64,000 nt of DNA from Streptomyces sp. NBC_01216. GTDB taxonomy: Bacteria; Actinomycetota; Actinomycetes; Streptomycetales; Streptomycetaceae. The notes under the pieces are model-generated. The model was not told the DNA's origin. It saw only the letters and a program-made list of their open reading frames with translations, and searched no databases. Shown here one piece after another: positions 17,512 to 27,200 of this stretch (positions within the stretch are counted from its first letter, which is position 1; each line of letters opens with the position of its first letter). A program made the position numbers and the translations under genes. The stretch spans positions 3,658,001-3,722,000 of the forward strand of contig NZ_CP108677.1 of the NCBI RefSeq assembly GCF_035994945.1, in the 5' to 3' direction.

Positions 17512-19137
17512 CTAGCGGGAGCCCGCGCCCTCCCAACCGGAGAGCAGCCCGCGATAGAAGGCGGGATGCGCCGTCTCGCGGGGCGCCGGGCCGGCCAGGA
17601 AGTGGCCGGTGTGCGGGGCGTCGAGCCTGCGGAGGAAGTCGAACGCCTTGTTCTCCTCGTCGCCCCAGGCCACGAACCGCCAGTGGACCGGGCGCTCCGC
17701 CGCCGCGGCGAGGGCCTGGGCGGCGGCGGTCTTCGACTCCGGCGCTCCGTCCGTCTGGAAGACGACGAACGCGGGCCGGGCCGGGTCGGTCTTCTCGTGG
17801 TGGGCGAGGACCTCCTCTACCGCGCGGTGGTAGTTGGTGCGGCCCAGCCGGCCGAGACCCGCGTTGATCGTGTCGATGCGGTTCTCGTCGAGAGTGGCCG
17901 GGGTGAGCTCGGCGGTGCCGTCGACGTCGGTGGAGAAGAAGACGGCGGTGACGGCGGCCTCGGCGTCGAGGTGCGCGGCGAGCGCCACGGTCTGCTCGGC
18001 GAGGCGCTGGACGGAACCGTCCTTGAAGTAGCCGCGCATCGATCCGGACCGGTCGACCACGAGGTACACGGCGGCCCGTGCCCCGCTCAGCCCCTGCTTC
18101 CTGAGCACGGTGCCGGCGGCCCTGTAGGCGTCGGCGAGATGCGGTGCCACGGCCTTGACCTCGGCGAGGGAGAGGGCGGGGCTGCCGGCGGGGGCGGCCG
18201 AAGCCTCCTCGGCGTCGGGGGCGGCGGGGGCCGGCTCGGCGGTCGTGTCCGCCGTCTCGTCCCCGGCGGCCTCGACCGTCACGTCCGCCTTCGGGGCGGG
18301 TGCGGACACCTCGGGCTCGGGCTCGGGGGTGGCGGACTCGACGGGCTCGGTGACCTCGGGCTTCGTGACCTCGGATTCCGTGGCCGCCGCCTTCGGGGCG
18401 GGTGCGGACACCTCGGGCTCGGGCTCGGGGGTGGCGGACTCGACGGGCTCGGTGATCTCGGGCTTCGTGACCTCGGATTCCGTGGCCGCCGCCTTCGGGG
18501 CGGGTGCGGACACCTCGGGCTCGGGCTCGGGGGTGCCGGACTCGACGGGCTCGGTGACCTCGGGCTCGGTCGCCTCGTCGGCGACAGCCTTCTCCGGAAG
18601 CCCGGCCGGCCCGTCGGCGGGCGCACCGGACTCCGCCTCCGGTGTCCCGGCCGGCTCGTCGCGGTCGGCCGCCCGAGGCTCGGGGACCTCCGCCGTCGCC
18701 TCCGCCGTCGCCTCCGTCTTCGTCCCGAGGGTTTCGGCCTCGGCCTCCGTGGTGTCCGCCTGCGGGGCTTCCGGCTCCGGGGTCTCCGCCGCCACGGCGC
18801 CGGCCTCCGCCTGCGGCTTCGCTTCCGCTTCCGCCTCCGCTTCCGCTTCCGCTTCCGCGGCACGGGCCTGGGGGATCTGCGGGTTGTCGAAGGCCGCCGC
18901 CACCAGGTCCGAGACGCCGCGCTCCGAGGTGGTGTCCGCGCCCTTCGGGGACGGCAGCGTCACGTCGGAGGCGGCGGCCTCCCGCTTCGCCTCGTCCCGT
19001 GCCTCGACCGGTTCCGCGACCTCCGCCGCGGGCGGTGCCACGCGTTCCGTCTGGGGCGGGACGGAGGTTGCCGGGGTTTCGTTCTGCTCGGCACTGTCGC
19101 GTCCGAACACTTTGCGCAGCAAGCTCCGAATGCCCAT
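17512..19137 (-). CDS. von Willebrand factor A protein with long acidic Pro/Glu/Ala linker
   Basis: 541 residues; the ATG at 19135-19137 begins M-G-I-R-S-L-L-R-K-V-F-G-R, while an upstream in-frame ATG adds only six residues. The C-terminal ~210 residues are a vWA domain with the metal-site motif D-R-S-G-S-M and a later T-D-G, as in the TerF/TerY-like proteins of tellurium-resistance loci. Residues ~60-300 are a low-complexity acidic linker that includes three near-identical 34-residue repeats. There is no signal peptide or membrane helix. Its usual ter/chaperone neighbours are absent. The function is unknown beyond metal-dependent protein binding. Confidence 0.85.
   Translation of the reverse strand: MGIRSLLRKVFGRDSAEQNETPATSVPPQTERVAPPAAEVAEPVEARDEAKREAAASDVTLPSPKGADTTSERGVSDLVAAAFDNPQIPQARAAEAEAEAEAEAEAKPQAEAGAVAAETPEPEAPQADTTEAEAETLGTKTEATAEATAEVPEPRAADRDEPAGTPEAESGAPADGPAGLPEKAVADEATEPEVTEPVESGTPEPEPEVSAPAPKAAATESEVTKPEITEPVESATPEPEPEVSAPAPKAAATESEVTKPEVTEPVESATPEPEPEVSAPAPKADVTVEAAGDETADTTAEPAPAAPDAEEASAAPAGSPALSLAEVKAVAPHLADAYRAAGTVLRKQGLSGARAAVYLVVDRSGSMRGYFKDGSVQRLAEQTVALAAHLDAEAAVTAVFFSTDVDGTAELTPATLDENRIDTINAGLGRLGRTNYHRAVEEVLAHHEKTDPARPAFVVFQTDGAPESKTAAAQALAAAAERPVHWRFVAWGDEENKAFDFLRRLDAPHTGHFLAGPAPRETAHPAFYRGLLSGWEGAGSR
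18296..18600. repeat. 102-bp tandem repeat, three copies, in the vWA gene
   Basis: Copies begin near 18296, 18398 and 18500 with GCGGGTGCGGACACCTCG. Each encodes 34 residues built on T-E-P-V-E-S...P-E-P-E-P-E-V-S-A-P. The first two are nearly identical at nucleotide level, pointing to recent duplication or recombination. Confidence 0.85.
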
Positions 19138-19403
19138 GGGCGAACCCCTTCGCATGAGTTGGGTGCGTGTATGTCCGTACTGGGCGCTTCGGGAGTTTCA
19201 TCCCTGGCCAGGGCGGATACGTAAGGTTAGCGGTCTGTTCGGCGCCACCCACGGCGCCCCGCCTCTCGTTGTCGTCCCCGGTCGCTCCGGATTCATCCCG
19301 CGTTCATTCCCGCGCCGCCGTAGTGCAGGGGTGCGCACATAGCGTCACCGCCGGATGGATTCCCGACACAGTGTCGGCGCGGTGTGCGCCGGAGGAGGAC
19401 GAA

Positions 19404-21443
19404 GTGCGCAAACTGCTGCCGCTGCTCGGCACCCACTCGCACGGAGGCGGCCGTTCCGCCCTCACCTGCCGGTACCGCTGCGGTGACGCCTGCTTCCACG
19501 AGGTGCCCAACACCAGCGACAACGCGTACGTCGGCGACGTCATAGCCGGTGCGCTCTCCCGGCGTTCGATGATGCGCGCCGCCGCCGTCGTGACGGTGGC
19601 CACCGCGGCCGGGACGGGCGTCGCCTTCGGGAACGCGCCGGTCGCCGAAGCCCGTCCGCACCGCCCCGGCCGTCCGGACGGTGCCCGCGGCCTCCGCTTC
19701 GAGGCGGTCGCGCCCAACCGGGACGACCAGGTCACCGTCCCGTCCGGTTACGCGCAGAACGTCGTCATCCGATGGGGTGAGCCGATCCTCCGCGGCGCCC
19801 CTGCCTTCGACGCCGACCGGCAGACGGCCGCGGCGCAGGCCGGCCAGTTCGGCTACAACAACGACTTCCTCTCGCTGCTCCCGCTGCGCGGTGAGCACGG
19901 CCGTCAGGTCCTGGTCGCCAACCACGAGTACACCGACGAGAACCTGATGTTCCGCGGCTACGACCCGCAGAACCCGATCCGCGAGCAGGTCGAGATCGCC
20001 TGGGCGGCCCACGGGCTTTCCGTCGTCGTGGTCCAGGAGGAACGCCGCTCCGGCCGGCTCGGCCCGGTCACCCGGCACCACCTCAACCGCCGTCTCACGG
20101 CCACCAGCGAGTTCCGCCTCACCGGACCCGCCGCCGGTTCCCCGCTGCTGCGGACCTCCGCCGACCGCTCCGGCCGCACGGTCCTGGGCACGCTCAACAA
20201 CTGCGCCGGCGGTACCACCCCGTGGGGCACGACCCTGCACGGCGAGGAGAACTTCAACCAGTACTTCGCCAACGGGTCGAGCGCCACCGACAAGCGGTAC
20301 GGCGTCGGCACCGGTGCCACCGAGCGCAAGTGGGAGCGGTTCGACAAGCGTTTCGACCTGAGGCAGGAGCCCAACGAGGTGCACCGCTTCGGCTGGGTGG
20401 TCGAGCTCGACCCGTACTCCCCCCACTCCACGCCCCGCAAGCGCACCGCGCTCGGCCGTTTCAAGCACGAGGCCGCGCAGCCGCGTCTGACCGCCGACGG
20501 CCGCCCGGTCGTCTACATGGGCGACGACGAGCGCTTCGACTACCTCTACAAGTTCGTCTCCTCGAAGCGGATGAAGAAGGGCGGCTCGCGGGCGGCCCGC
20601 GAGCACAACCTCACGCTGCTCGACGAGGGCACCCTGTACGTCGCGAAGCTCACCGGCGACTCGCCCGGCGAGATCGACGGTTCCGGGAAGCTGCCGGCCG
20701 ACGGCGAGTTCGACGGCTCCGGCGTGTGGATCCCGCTGGCCACCGGTGACGTCTCCCACGTGCCCGGCATGAGCGCCGAGGAGGTGTACGTCTTCACCCG
20801 CCTCGCCGGTGACAAGGTCGGCGCCACCAAGATGGACCGTCCCGAGGACGTCGAGCCGTCCCCGCGCAGCGGCCGTGTCTACGTCGCGCTCACCAACAAC
20901 TCCAACCGCGGCAAGGCGGGTTACCCCGCCGCCGACGAGGCCAACCCGCGCAACCTCAACAAGCACGGACAGATCCTGGAACTGGCCGAGCACTGGGACG
21001 ACCCGGCGAGCGACGGCTTCGCCTGGCGCCTGTTCCTGGTCGCCGGCGACCCGGACGACCCGGCCACGTACTTCGCCGGCTTCCCCAAGGAGAAGGTCTC
21101 GCCCATCTCCTGCCCGGACAACGTGGCCTTCGACCCGCACGGCAACCTGTGGATCTCCACCGACGGCAACCAGCTCGGTTCGCACGACGGCCTGTTCGGC
21201 GTCGCGACCCAGGGTGAGCGGCGCGGTGAGCTCAAGCAGTTCCTCACCGTCCCGGCCGGCGCCGAGACCTGCGGTCCGATCATCCAGGACCGTCGCGTCC
21301 TGGTCGCCGTCCAGCACCCGGGCGAGGTCGACGGCGCGTCCGTCGAGCAGCCCGCGTCCGTCTGGCCGGACGGTCCGGGCCGGATCGTCCGCCCGGCGGT
21401 CGTCGCGGTGTGGCGCAAGGACGGCGGCGACATCGGCGTCTGA
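19404..21443 (+). CDS. PhoX-like (DUF839) alkaline phosphatase
   Basis: 679 residues from GTG 19404, behind a strong GGAGGAGGAC. The N-terminus carries a C-rich start then S-R-R-S-M-M-R-A-A-A-V-V-T-V-A, a twin-arginine-type export signal. The body is the PhoX/DUF839 beta-propeller, with N-H-E-Y-T-D-E-N, N-N-C-A-G-G-T-T-P-W-G-T, E-E-N-F-N-Q-Y-F, and C-P-D-N-V-A-F-D-P-H-G-N-L-W near the end. PhoX enzymes are Ca/Fe-dependent extracellular phosphomonoesterases usually induced by phosphate limitation. I see no clear PHO box in the 266 bp upstream. Confidence 0.9.
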   Translation: MRKLLPLLGTHSHGGGRSALTCRYRCGDACFHEVPNTSDNAYVGDVIAGALSRRSMMRAAAVVTVATAAGTGVAFGNAPVAEARPHRPGRPDGARGLRFEAVAPNRDDQVTVPSGYAQNVVIRWGEPILRGAPAFDADRQTAAAQAGQFGYNNDFLSLLPLRGEHGRQVLVANHEYTDENLMFRGYDPQNPIREQVEIAWAAHGLSVVVVQEERRSGRLGPVTRHHLNRRLTATSEFRLTGPAAGSPLLRTSADRSGRTVLGTLNNCAGGTTPWGTTLHGEENFNQYFANGSSATDKRYGVGTGATERKWERFDKRFDLRQEPNEVHRFGWVVELDPYSPHSTPRKRTALGRFKHEAAQPRLTADGRPVVYMGDDERFDYLYKFVSSKRMKKGGSRAAREHNLTLLDEGTLYVAKLTGDSPGEIDGSGKLPADGEFDGSGVWIPLATGDVSHVPGMSAEEVYVFTRLAGDKVGATKMDRPEDVEPSPRSGRVYVALTNNSNRGKAGYPAADEANPRNLNKHGQILELAEHWDDPASDGFAWRLFLVAGDPDDPATYFAGFPKEKVSPISCPDNVAFDPHGNLWISTDGNQLGSHDGLFGVATQGERRGELKQFLTVPAGAETCGPIIQDRRVLVAVQHPGEVDGASVEQPASVWPDGPGRIVRPAVVAVWRKDGGDIGV

Positions 21444-21454
21444 TCCCGGTGCCA

Positions 21455-21493
21455 GGTGGTGTGAGGGGCGCGGGGGGCGCTCCTCACACCACC
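21455..21493. terminator. bidirectional hairpin between convergent genes
   Basis: GGTGGTGTGAGGGGCGC pairs with GCGCTCCTCACACCACC with one mismatch. It follows the PhoX-like gene and overlaps the 3' end of the next minus-strand gene. Confidence 0.8.
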
Positions 21494-22464
21494 CCCAGCC
21501 CCTCGTGGAAGCGGACGAACTGCTCGGCCGGGTCCCCGGTGTACACCCACGGAACCCAGGACGCGCGGGCGCCGAGCATGCCCAGTACGTCGCGTGCCAC
21601 GTCCGTCTGGCCCGCGTAGCACGCGGCGTGCGCCAGGTAGTTGAGGTCGGTGACCTCGGAGGGAAGCACCGGTCGTCCCGTTTCCCGGCCGCCGATCCAG
21701 CGCTGGTAGGTCCGGCGCAGTTCGGTCACCGCGAGCTCGTGCTTCCAGTGCTGGTCGAAGCCGCGCACCGGGCCCCGGCCGAGGGCGCCGTCGGCTATGT
21801 AGCGGTACTCCTCCACCCGGGCGAGCTGCACCAGCACCGGCAGCGGCGAGCCCGGCGGGGCCACGCCCGCCGCGTCGCGGGCGAAGTCGTACATCGAGCC
21901 GTGTGTGCCGTGCCAGCGGGCCGACCAGTAGCGCAGGACCTGTGCGTGCCCCTCGGTGCTGTACGGGTCGCGCCGCCGCAACTCGTCGAACCAGCCGCGC
22001 AGTTCGCGGCGCCGGACGCCGCCTTCGTAGAGCCGGGCGACGGAGAGCAGCGCCACCCAGGGCATCGGGTCGGCGGGCGCCGCCTCCGCCGCGCCGAGAC
22101 AGGCGTCGACGATCGAGTCCAGCCGCGCGCGGTCCATCTGCGTGCCACGGCCGGCGGCGATGGCCGTGTCGAAGACGCGGACGACCTCGGTGGCCGCCAT
22201 CAGTACGGCCGAGTCCGGGTTGTCCGGTTCGGCGGCCCGCCATGCCTCGGCCGTGGAACTGCCGGCGGCGGCGTGCGCGAGCAGGCGCAGCCGGTGGGTG
22301 CGCCGCACCCAGTCGTCGCCGGTGGCCCGCAGGAGGTCCCGCACTCCCTGCCAGCGGCCGATGACGATGTCGTGCCGGGCGTCGGTGAGGGCACGGTCTC
22401 CGAGGTCCGGGTCGAAGTCGGGGGTGAAACGGGACGGGCGGGACGGGCGGCGGCGTGCGGCCAT
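21484..22464 (-). CDS. conserved hypothetical protein, all-helical TPR-like
   Basis: 326 residues, soluble, Arg-rich start (M-A-A-R-R-R-P-S-R). It is helix-dense throughout, with repeated ~35-residue helical hairpins of TPR type (for example W-V-A-L-L-S-V-A-R-L-Y-E-G, then H-A-Q-V-L-R-Y-W-S-A-R-W-H-G). It has no catalytic motif or signal that I recognise. Similar proteins occur widely in Streptomyces. The 285-bp region 22465-22749 behind it is G-rich on the plus strand and holds no gene I can support. Confidence 0.75.
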   Translation of the reverse strand: MAARRRPSRPSRFTPDFDPDLGDRALTDARHDIVIGRWQGVRDLLRATGDDWVRRTHRLRLLAHAAAGSSTAEAWRAAEPDNPDSAVLMAATEVVRVFDTAIAAGRGTQMDRARLDSIVDACLGAAEAAPADPMPWVALLSVARLYEGGVRRRELRGWFDELRRRDPYSTEGHAQVLRYWSARWHGTHGSMYDFARDAAGVAPPGSPLPVLVQLARVEEYRYIADGALGRGPVRGFDQHWKHELAVTELRRTYQRWIGGRETGRPVLPSEVTDLNYLAHAACYAGQTDVARDVLGMLGARASWVPWVYTGDPAEQFVRFHEGLGVV

Positions 22465-22749
22465 CGGTCTTCCTCCCTCGGTAGCTTCGGGCGGGGCGGC
22501 GGAGCTGCCCGAAGGACGGCGGCGGCGGCGCTGCGCGGCCGGTGGCGATGCGGTCCAGTGTGGTCCAGTGCGGTACGGGTGGGGTGCGGGTGCGGTTCAG
22601 GTGCGGATACGGCCGGGCCGGTGCGTACGGGGGTGGCGGGGCCGTCCCGGGCCGGTGGCGGGATGGTCGGTGTGCGGGGGCGGATGGTCGTCGGGGGTCG
22701 GTGTGCTGGTTGGTGGGGGTGTCGGCTCGGCGGGTGCGCGGGCGGCGGG

Positions 22750-24222
22750 TCAGAAGTCGGTGGCGAGCGTCTCGTCCGCCCGCCGCTCGCCCCGGGTGCT
22801 GGGCGTGAACGGCCCTGCCGCGGCGAGCGCTTTGGCCGCGTCGAGCCGGACGGGGCGGTAGTACGCGCTGCCGTTGCGCCAGTACACGGTCATCGGGATC
22901 AGTCCGGCCAGCAAGCCGCCGAGGCCGATGGTCAGCGCGGTGGCGGACAGTTCGCCGAGCGACTCGGCGAACGCCCAGAACATGAACGCCGAACCGAGCA
23001 GCGGCCAGACCCCGCCGATGAGGAAACTCCACACCGAGCCGAGCAGCAGCCCGCGGTACGCCACGACGGCGGCGAGGCCCGCGAGTCCGTAGTAGAAGGC
23101 GATCTGGAGGCCGATCGCGGCGACCGCGTCGCCGAGGATCTCCTCCACCGATCCGGCGACCGCCGCCGCGCCGAACAGCACCAGGGCGGCGGCGCCCACC
23201 GCGACGATCGCGACCCACGGCGTGTTCCACCGGCGGTGCACCGTCCCGAGCGCGGCCGGAAGCGTCCGGTCCCGGCCCATCGCGAACAGCGAGCGGGTGA
23301 CCTGGATGAGGGTGGTCTCCAGGGTGGCGACCGTGGACAGCAGAACGGCCATGATCAGCAGCTTGCCGCCGACGCCCGGCCATATCTCCTGGCCGAGGAC
23401 GGCCAGGACACCCGCGCCGCCGGCCTCGATCCGTTCGGCGCTCAGCAGGACGTTGACGGCGATGGTGAACGCCTCGAACAGCAGGAATACCACGCCGAGG
23501 CCGACCAGCGCGGCGAGCCCCGCCGTCCGCCGGCTGTCGCGGGTCTCCTCGCTGAGGTTGCTGGTCACGTCCCAGCCCCAGTAGTAGTACGCGGCGATCA
23601 GCGCCCCGGAGGCGAAGCCGGCCGGACCGTCGAAGTGTCCGAGGCCGAACCAGGACCAGTCGAAGGCGGTGGCGTGCCCGCGGTGCGCCAGAGCGGCCAG
23701 GATGAAGACGACGAGGATCAGCATCTCGACGGCCGACAGGAAGAGTTGTGCCCGGACGGTCAGCCTGGCGCCCCCGAGCACGACCAGCAGCATGAGCAGG
23801 AACCAGCCGGCGCCGACGGCGGAGGCCAGCGGGGTGTTCCCGGTCAGGCCGGCGTCGAAGAGCGAGAGTGTCAGCGCGCCGGCGGGCAACGCCCCGGCCA
23901 CCATGAAGACGGTCGTGGCGACCACCAGGGCCCAGCCGGAGAGGAAGCCCAGGAACGGGTGCAGGGTGCGGCCGACCCAGGAGTAGCCGGCTCCCGCGTT
24001 GACGTCGATCCGGCCCAGCCGGGCGTAGGCGAGGACGATGCCGAACATCGGTATCGCGCAGTAGAGCAGCGCGGCGGGACCGGCCAGGCCGACCGCGGCG
24101 AAAAGCACGGCGGTGGTGGCGGCCAGGGAGTAGGCGGGGGCACTGCCCGCGACCGCCATGACGATGGTGTCGAACGTCCCGAGAACATTGGGCTGGAGCC
24201 CTCTGCCGGTGGTGGTGCGCAT
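22750..24222 (-). CDS. APC-superfamily amino acid permease
   Basis: 490 residues with about 12 hydrophobic segments. The first helix has the G-S-A-P-A-Y-S-L-A substrate-binding region, and N-A-G-A-G-Y-S-W-V-G-R follows helix 2-3, typical of amino acid/polyamine antiporters. An amphipathic loop R-S-L-F-A-M-G-R-D-R-T-L-P lies after helix 8. It likely imports an amino acid with a proton; the substrate is not predictable. The start is ATG 24220-24222. Confidence 0.9.
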   Translation of the reverse strand: MRTTTGRGLQPNVLGTFDTIVMAVAGSAPAYSLAATTAVLFAAVGLAGPAALLYCAIPMFGIVLAYARLGRIDVNAGAGYSWVGRTLHPFLGFLSGWALVVATTVFMVAGALPAGALTLSLFDAGLTGNTPLASAVGAGWFLLMLLVVLGGARLTVRAQLFLSAVEMLILVVFILAALAHRGHATAFDWSWFGLGHFDGPAGFASGALIAAYYYWGWDVTSNLSEETRDSRRTAGLAALVGLGVVFLLFEAFTIAVNVLLSAERIEAGGAGVLAVLGQEIWPGVGGKLLIMAVLLSTVATLETTLIQVTRSLFAMGRDRTLPAALGTVHRRWNTPWVAIVAVGAAALVLFGAAAVAGSVEEILGDAVAAIGLQIAFYYGLAGLAAVVAYRGLLLGSVWSFLIGGVWPLLGSAFMFWAFAESLGELSATALTIGLGGLLAGLIPMTVYWRNGSAYYRPVRLDAAKALAAAGPFTPSTRGERRADETLATDF

Positions 24223-24421
24223 GGCGGATGTCCTTGGGTGGCACGGGAGGTGATGCAGGACGACATGACCCTGTCACCGGGTCGGACGGTCACCCCGGCG
24301 AGCGCGGATCAAGGTGAATCGAGCGCATCGTAGTCGGCCCCGTGGAATCCGTTGACGGCGGCGGGGAGAGTTCCGCTGGGTGACCGCGGGTAAGTGCATC
24401 CGGCCATCCCGGACGGCGGGT

Positions 24422-26380
24422 TCAGGCCTTTTCCGCGTGGGGGGAGGCGATGGCCCGGGCCGCCCGGACCTCCTGGCGCAGCGGCGCCAGCACCCCCTCG
24501 TCGTCCCCGAGCAGTTCGGCGCGCACCCCCACCAGGACGGCGCTGCTGCGCAGTCCGTCCGCGAGTTCGCTCAACTGCCTCTCGACGGAGACGACCTCGC
24601 TCGGATCGGGGGGCGGCGCGCCGTGGTCGACGCGGACCCGGGCGGCGGTCGTCGCGTCCACGATCCGCTCCACGGCGACGACCAGCGGCCACCAGGCGGC
24701 GGCGAGGGCGCCGGTCGGCGGCGGCTCGGTCAGAGCCCGCTGGAATTCGGAACGGACCGCCGAGAGGTCCCGGTACAGCGCCCGCCGGGCCCGCACCCGG
24801 ACGGCCTGACCGCCATCGGTCTCGGGGCCGAACGCGCGGGCCACGTAGTGGGCCGTGTCGGCGACCGCGTCGGCGAGCCGGTCGCCGATCCGGGCGTGCC
24901 AGGACTCCGGCCAGAGCAGGTATCCGGCGATCAGCGCGATGGCGCAGCCGAGGAGGGAGTCGTAGAGCCGGGGCAGGACCAGTCCGAAGCCCTGCTTGTT
25001 GAGCAGGTCGGACAGAAGCAGGATGACCGGGGTGATCGCCGCGGTCTGGAAGGCGTAGCCCTTGGCGGAGAAGGCCGGGATCAGCGCGCCGAGCACCAGC
25101 ATCACCGGCACGTCCCACCAGCCGCGCGGCACCTCCGCCAGCAGCAGCGCGGCCACGACCAGCCCGGCCGCGGTGCCGAACGCGCGGAGCACGGCGCGGG
25201 AGAAGACGGAGCCGAAGTCCGGCTTCATCACGAAGGTGACGGTGAGCGCCACCCAGTACGAGCGGGGCACGGTGATCAGCGAGACGAGGGCCTGGGCGAG
25301 GCCGATGCAGAGGGCGAGGCGCAGTCCGTACCGCCAGGAGGGCTCGGACATCATGACGGCGCGGGCCGTGCGGCGCACCCGAACCCGGAGGACGGCGGGC
25401 CGCCCGAGCCGGTCGTCCACGTTGTACGGATCGGGTTCCGCATGGTGGACGACGGTCGCCGCGTAGCGCAGGGCCTGGTCGACGGCCCTCTCGGAGGGCC
25501 GGGCGGCCTCGGGCAGCCGGAGGGCCGGTGCGCCGGTGCGGCCCTCCTCGACGGCGGCGGCCAGGTCGCGCACGGCCGTGGGGATCTCCGGCGGCACCGG
25601 GCGGTGCAGGCGCCCCGCCGCGAGATGCGCGGCCGGCGCGGCCTCCACCAGCGGGATCACCGCGTTGAGCTGGGCGAGCAGGCGCACCAGGGCGGGGGTG
25701 CGGCCGTGCCGGCGGGTGCGGCGGGCGAGGACGAGGTCGTAGGACCGGTCGAGGGAGGTGGTGACGGCCCGGCGGCGCGCGTCGTAGGCGTCGGAGCCCG
25801 CGGCGTCGAACAGCGCGGCGACGGCGCGGTAGGTGCCGGCGACCGCCGTGCGTTCGGGGACGCCACCACGCAGCGGCCAGCCGAGCAGCGTCAGGGCGAG
25901 GACGACGGCGCCGCCGAGGCCGAGCAGGACGGGCGCCTTCCACCAGGGCGCGGGCAGCGGCAGTCCGGCGCCGACGACCGCGTTCAGGAGGAGCAGCAGG
26001 CCGGAGACGGAGGCCACGGAGCCGATCGAGGAGATCATCCCGGAGACGAGCGCGACGAGGGTGAGCACCGCGACCGCGAGCCAGCCCCTGCCGTACACCA
26101 GGGAGCCGAGGGTGACGCCCAGGGCGCCGAAGAGCTGGGGGACGGCGATGTTGTAGAAGCGCATCCGGTACGCGTCGGCGGTGTCGCCGATCACCCCGGA
26201 GAGGGCGCCCATGGAGACCAGGGCAGCGGAGACCGGTTCGTCCAGGGCGAAACCCACGGCGAGCGGCGCGGCGAGGGCGATCGAGGCGCGGGCCACGGCG
26301 GCCCAGGGGACCGGCGCCGGCTCCGGCCGCAGACCCGCGGTGAGCCACGGTGGCGGCGCGAGCCGTGAGGGTCCTGCCAT
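24422..26380 (-). CDS. FUSC-family membrane transporter (aromatic acid exporter-like)
   Basis: 652 residues. Two blocks of about five membrane helices (about 30-175 and 355-490) each precede a cytosolic helical part, the FUSC architecture. The motif around S-Y-W-V-A-L-T-V-T-F-V-M-K-P near residue 365 is characteristic. Members export aromatic acids or fusaric acid-like compounds. The start ATG is at 26378-26380. It ends about 200 bp from the APC permease and is probably separately transcribed. Confidence 0.9.
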   Translation of the reverse strand: MAGPSRLAPPPWLTAGLRPEPAPVPWAAVARASIALAAPLAVGFALDEPVSAALVSMGALSGVIGDTADAYRMRFYNIAVPQLFGALGVTLGSLVYGRGWLAVAVLTLVALVSGMISSIGSVASVSGLLLLLNAVVGAGLPLPAPWWKAPVLLGLGGAVVLALTLLGWPLRGGVPERTAVAGTYRAVAALFDAAGSDAYDARRRAVTTSLDRSYDLVLARRTRRHGRTPALVRLLAQLNAVIPLVEAAPAAHLAAGRLHRPVPPEIPTAVRDLAAAVEEGRTGAPALRLPEAARPSERAVDQALRYAATVVHHAEPDPYNVDDRLGRPAVLRVRVRRTARAVMMSEPSWRYGLRLALCIGLAQALVSLITVPRSYWVALTVTFVMKPDFGSVFSRAVLRAFGTAAGLVVAALLLAEVPRGWWDVPVMLVLGALIPAFSAKGYAFQTAAITPVILLLSDLLNKQGFGLVLPRLYDSLLGCAIALIAGYLLWPESWHARIGDRLADAVADTAHYVARAFGPETDGGQAVRVRARRALYRDLSAVRSEFQRALTEPPPTGALAAAWWPLVVAVERIVDATTAARVRVDHGAPPPDPSEVVSVERQLSELADGLRSSAVLVGVRAELLGDDEGVLAPLRQEVRAARAIASPHAEKA

Positions 26381-26427
26381 GTGCCTCCCGCCCGCGGGGC
26401 CCGGTCACGGCCGTCGGGCCGGCGGCG

Positions 26428-26676
26428 TCAGTTGCGGTAGCCCTCGACCTCCGCCGCCGGCCGGACGGCCGCCGTGTCCGGGTCCTCGCCGAACTCCGTC
26501 TTCGCGCGCCGCTGGCGCAGGAGGTCCCAGCACTGGTCCAGCCGAATCTCCAGCTCGGCCAGCCGGGACCGCTCCTCGTCGAGGAGCCCGCCCACCCGCT
26601 GCCGCAGGGAGCGCTCCTCCTCTACGAGGGAGCCGATGTTCTCGAGGATCTGCGCATCGTCGTACATGGCGTCCAT
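26428..26676 (-). CDS. DUF2630-like small coiled-coil protein
   Basis: About 82 residues from ATG 26674-26676 (M-D-A-M-Y-D-D-A-Q-I-L-E-N-I). The body is one long amphipathic helix, E-E-R-S-L-R-Q-R then L-L-D-E-E-R-S-R-L-A-E-L-E-I-R-L-D-Q-C-W-D-L, the DUF2630 signature of a short coiled coil. The function is unknown. It lies between the FUSC gene and a lipoprotein gene on the same strand. Confidence 0.8.
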   Translation of the reverse strand: MDAMYDDAQILENIGSLVEEERSLRQRVGGLLDEERSRLAELEIRLDQCWDLLRQRRAKTEFGEDPDTAAVRPAAEVEGYRN

Positions 26677-26737
26677 GTCATCCAGCGTGGCCGATCGGGG
26701 CTCCGCGTGCAGGTCGAGGGCGAGGGCCGGCACGCGG

Positions 26738-27190
26738 TCAGTGCCGCAGCGCCTGCCCGATCTCGGCCTTCGTGCTGCCCGACAGCGTCCGGTTGGAGCG
26801 TGCCGTCCCGGTCTTCGAGGCGCCCGGCTGGACGCCGTCGATGTTCAGGACGACCGCGTCGAGCAGATTCCCCTCGTCGTCACGGAAGTCGACCAGGATC
26901 GTGTAGTCCGCTTCCTTGTCGGTGGAGTTGGTCGCGGTGATCTCGGAGACGGTCCGGTCGCCGTCGGTGTCCGTGGCTCCGGCCTCGACGTCGCCGGTGG
27001 CGTTCACCCCGTCCTTGACCTCGTTCATCTTCTCCTGGGCGGCGGAGGCCACCGCCGAGGTCGCGGAGGCGACGATGTCGCCGGCCGCGTCCGTGGCCTC
27101 GTCGCATCCTGCGACGGTGGCCGTCAGGAGGGCGGCGGCGGCCAGCGTGCCCGCCGCCCGGAGTCGTACGCGTCGCGTCGGTCGTCCCAT
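26738..27190 (-). CDS. putative lipoprotein with FxLYD-like domain
   Basis: 150 residues. The signal peptide ends in T-V-A-G-C, a lipobox, so the mature protein would be acylated at Cys29. An Ala-rich helical spacer is followed by a beta domain (A-T-N-S-T-D-K-E-A-D-Y-T-I-L-V-D-F) like FxLYD extracellular domains. It is followed 10 bp upstream on the same strand by the DUF7144 membrane protein gene, so the two may be co-transcribed. Confidence 0.8.
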   Translation of the reverse strand: MGRPTRRVRLRAAGTLAAAALLTATVAGCDEATDAAGDIVASATSAVASAAQEKMNEVKDGVNATGDVEAGATDTDGDRTVSEITATNSTDKEADYTILVDFRDDEGNLLDAVVLNIDGVQPGASKTGTARSNRTLSGSTKAEIGQALRH

Positions 27191-27200
27191 CGGTGCCGCC

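Noticed and set aside
17344..19224. Open frames antisense to the vWA gene, with long Gly-Leu or Ser-Ala repeats
   Set aside because: They mirror the 102-bp repeats of the real gene and lack start sites or family motifs.
17512..21443. vWA gene linked to the SAMD9-like operon as part of a larger conflict system
   Set aside because: They are on opposite strands, separated by metG and terminators; no functional link can be shown.
20921..24277. Open frame of more than 1,100 codons antisense or out of frame over several genes
   Set aside because: It crosses the permease, the helical protein and the PhoX gene; a GC artefact.
24380..26368. 662-codon frame antisense to FUSC gene
   Set aside because: Low-complexity G/D/E/R protein; the minus strand encodes a clear membrane transporter.
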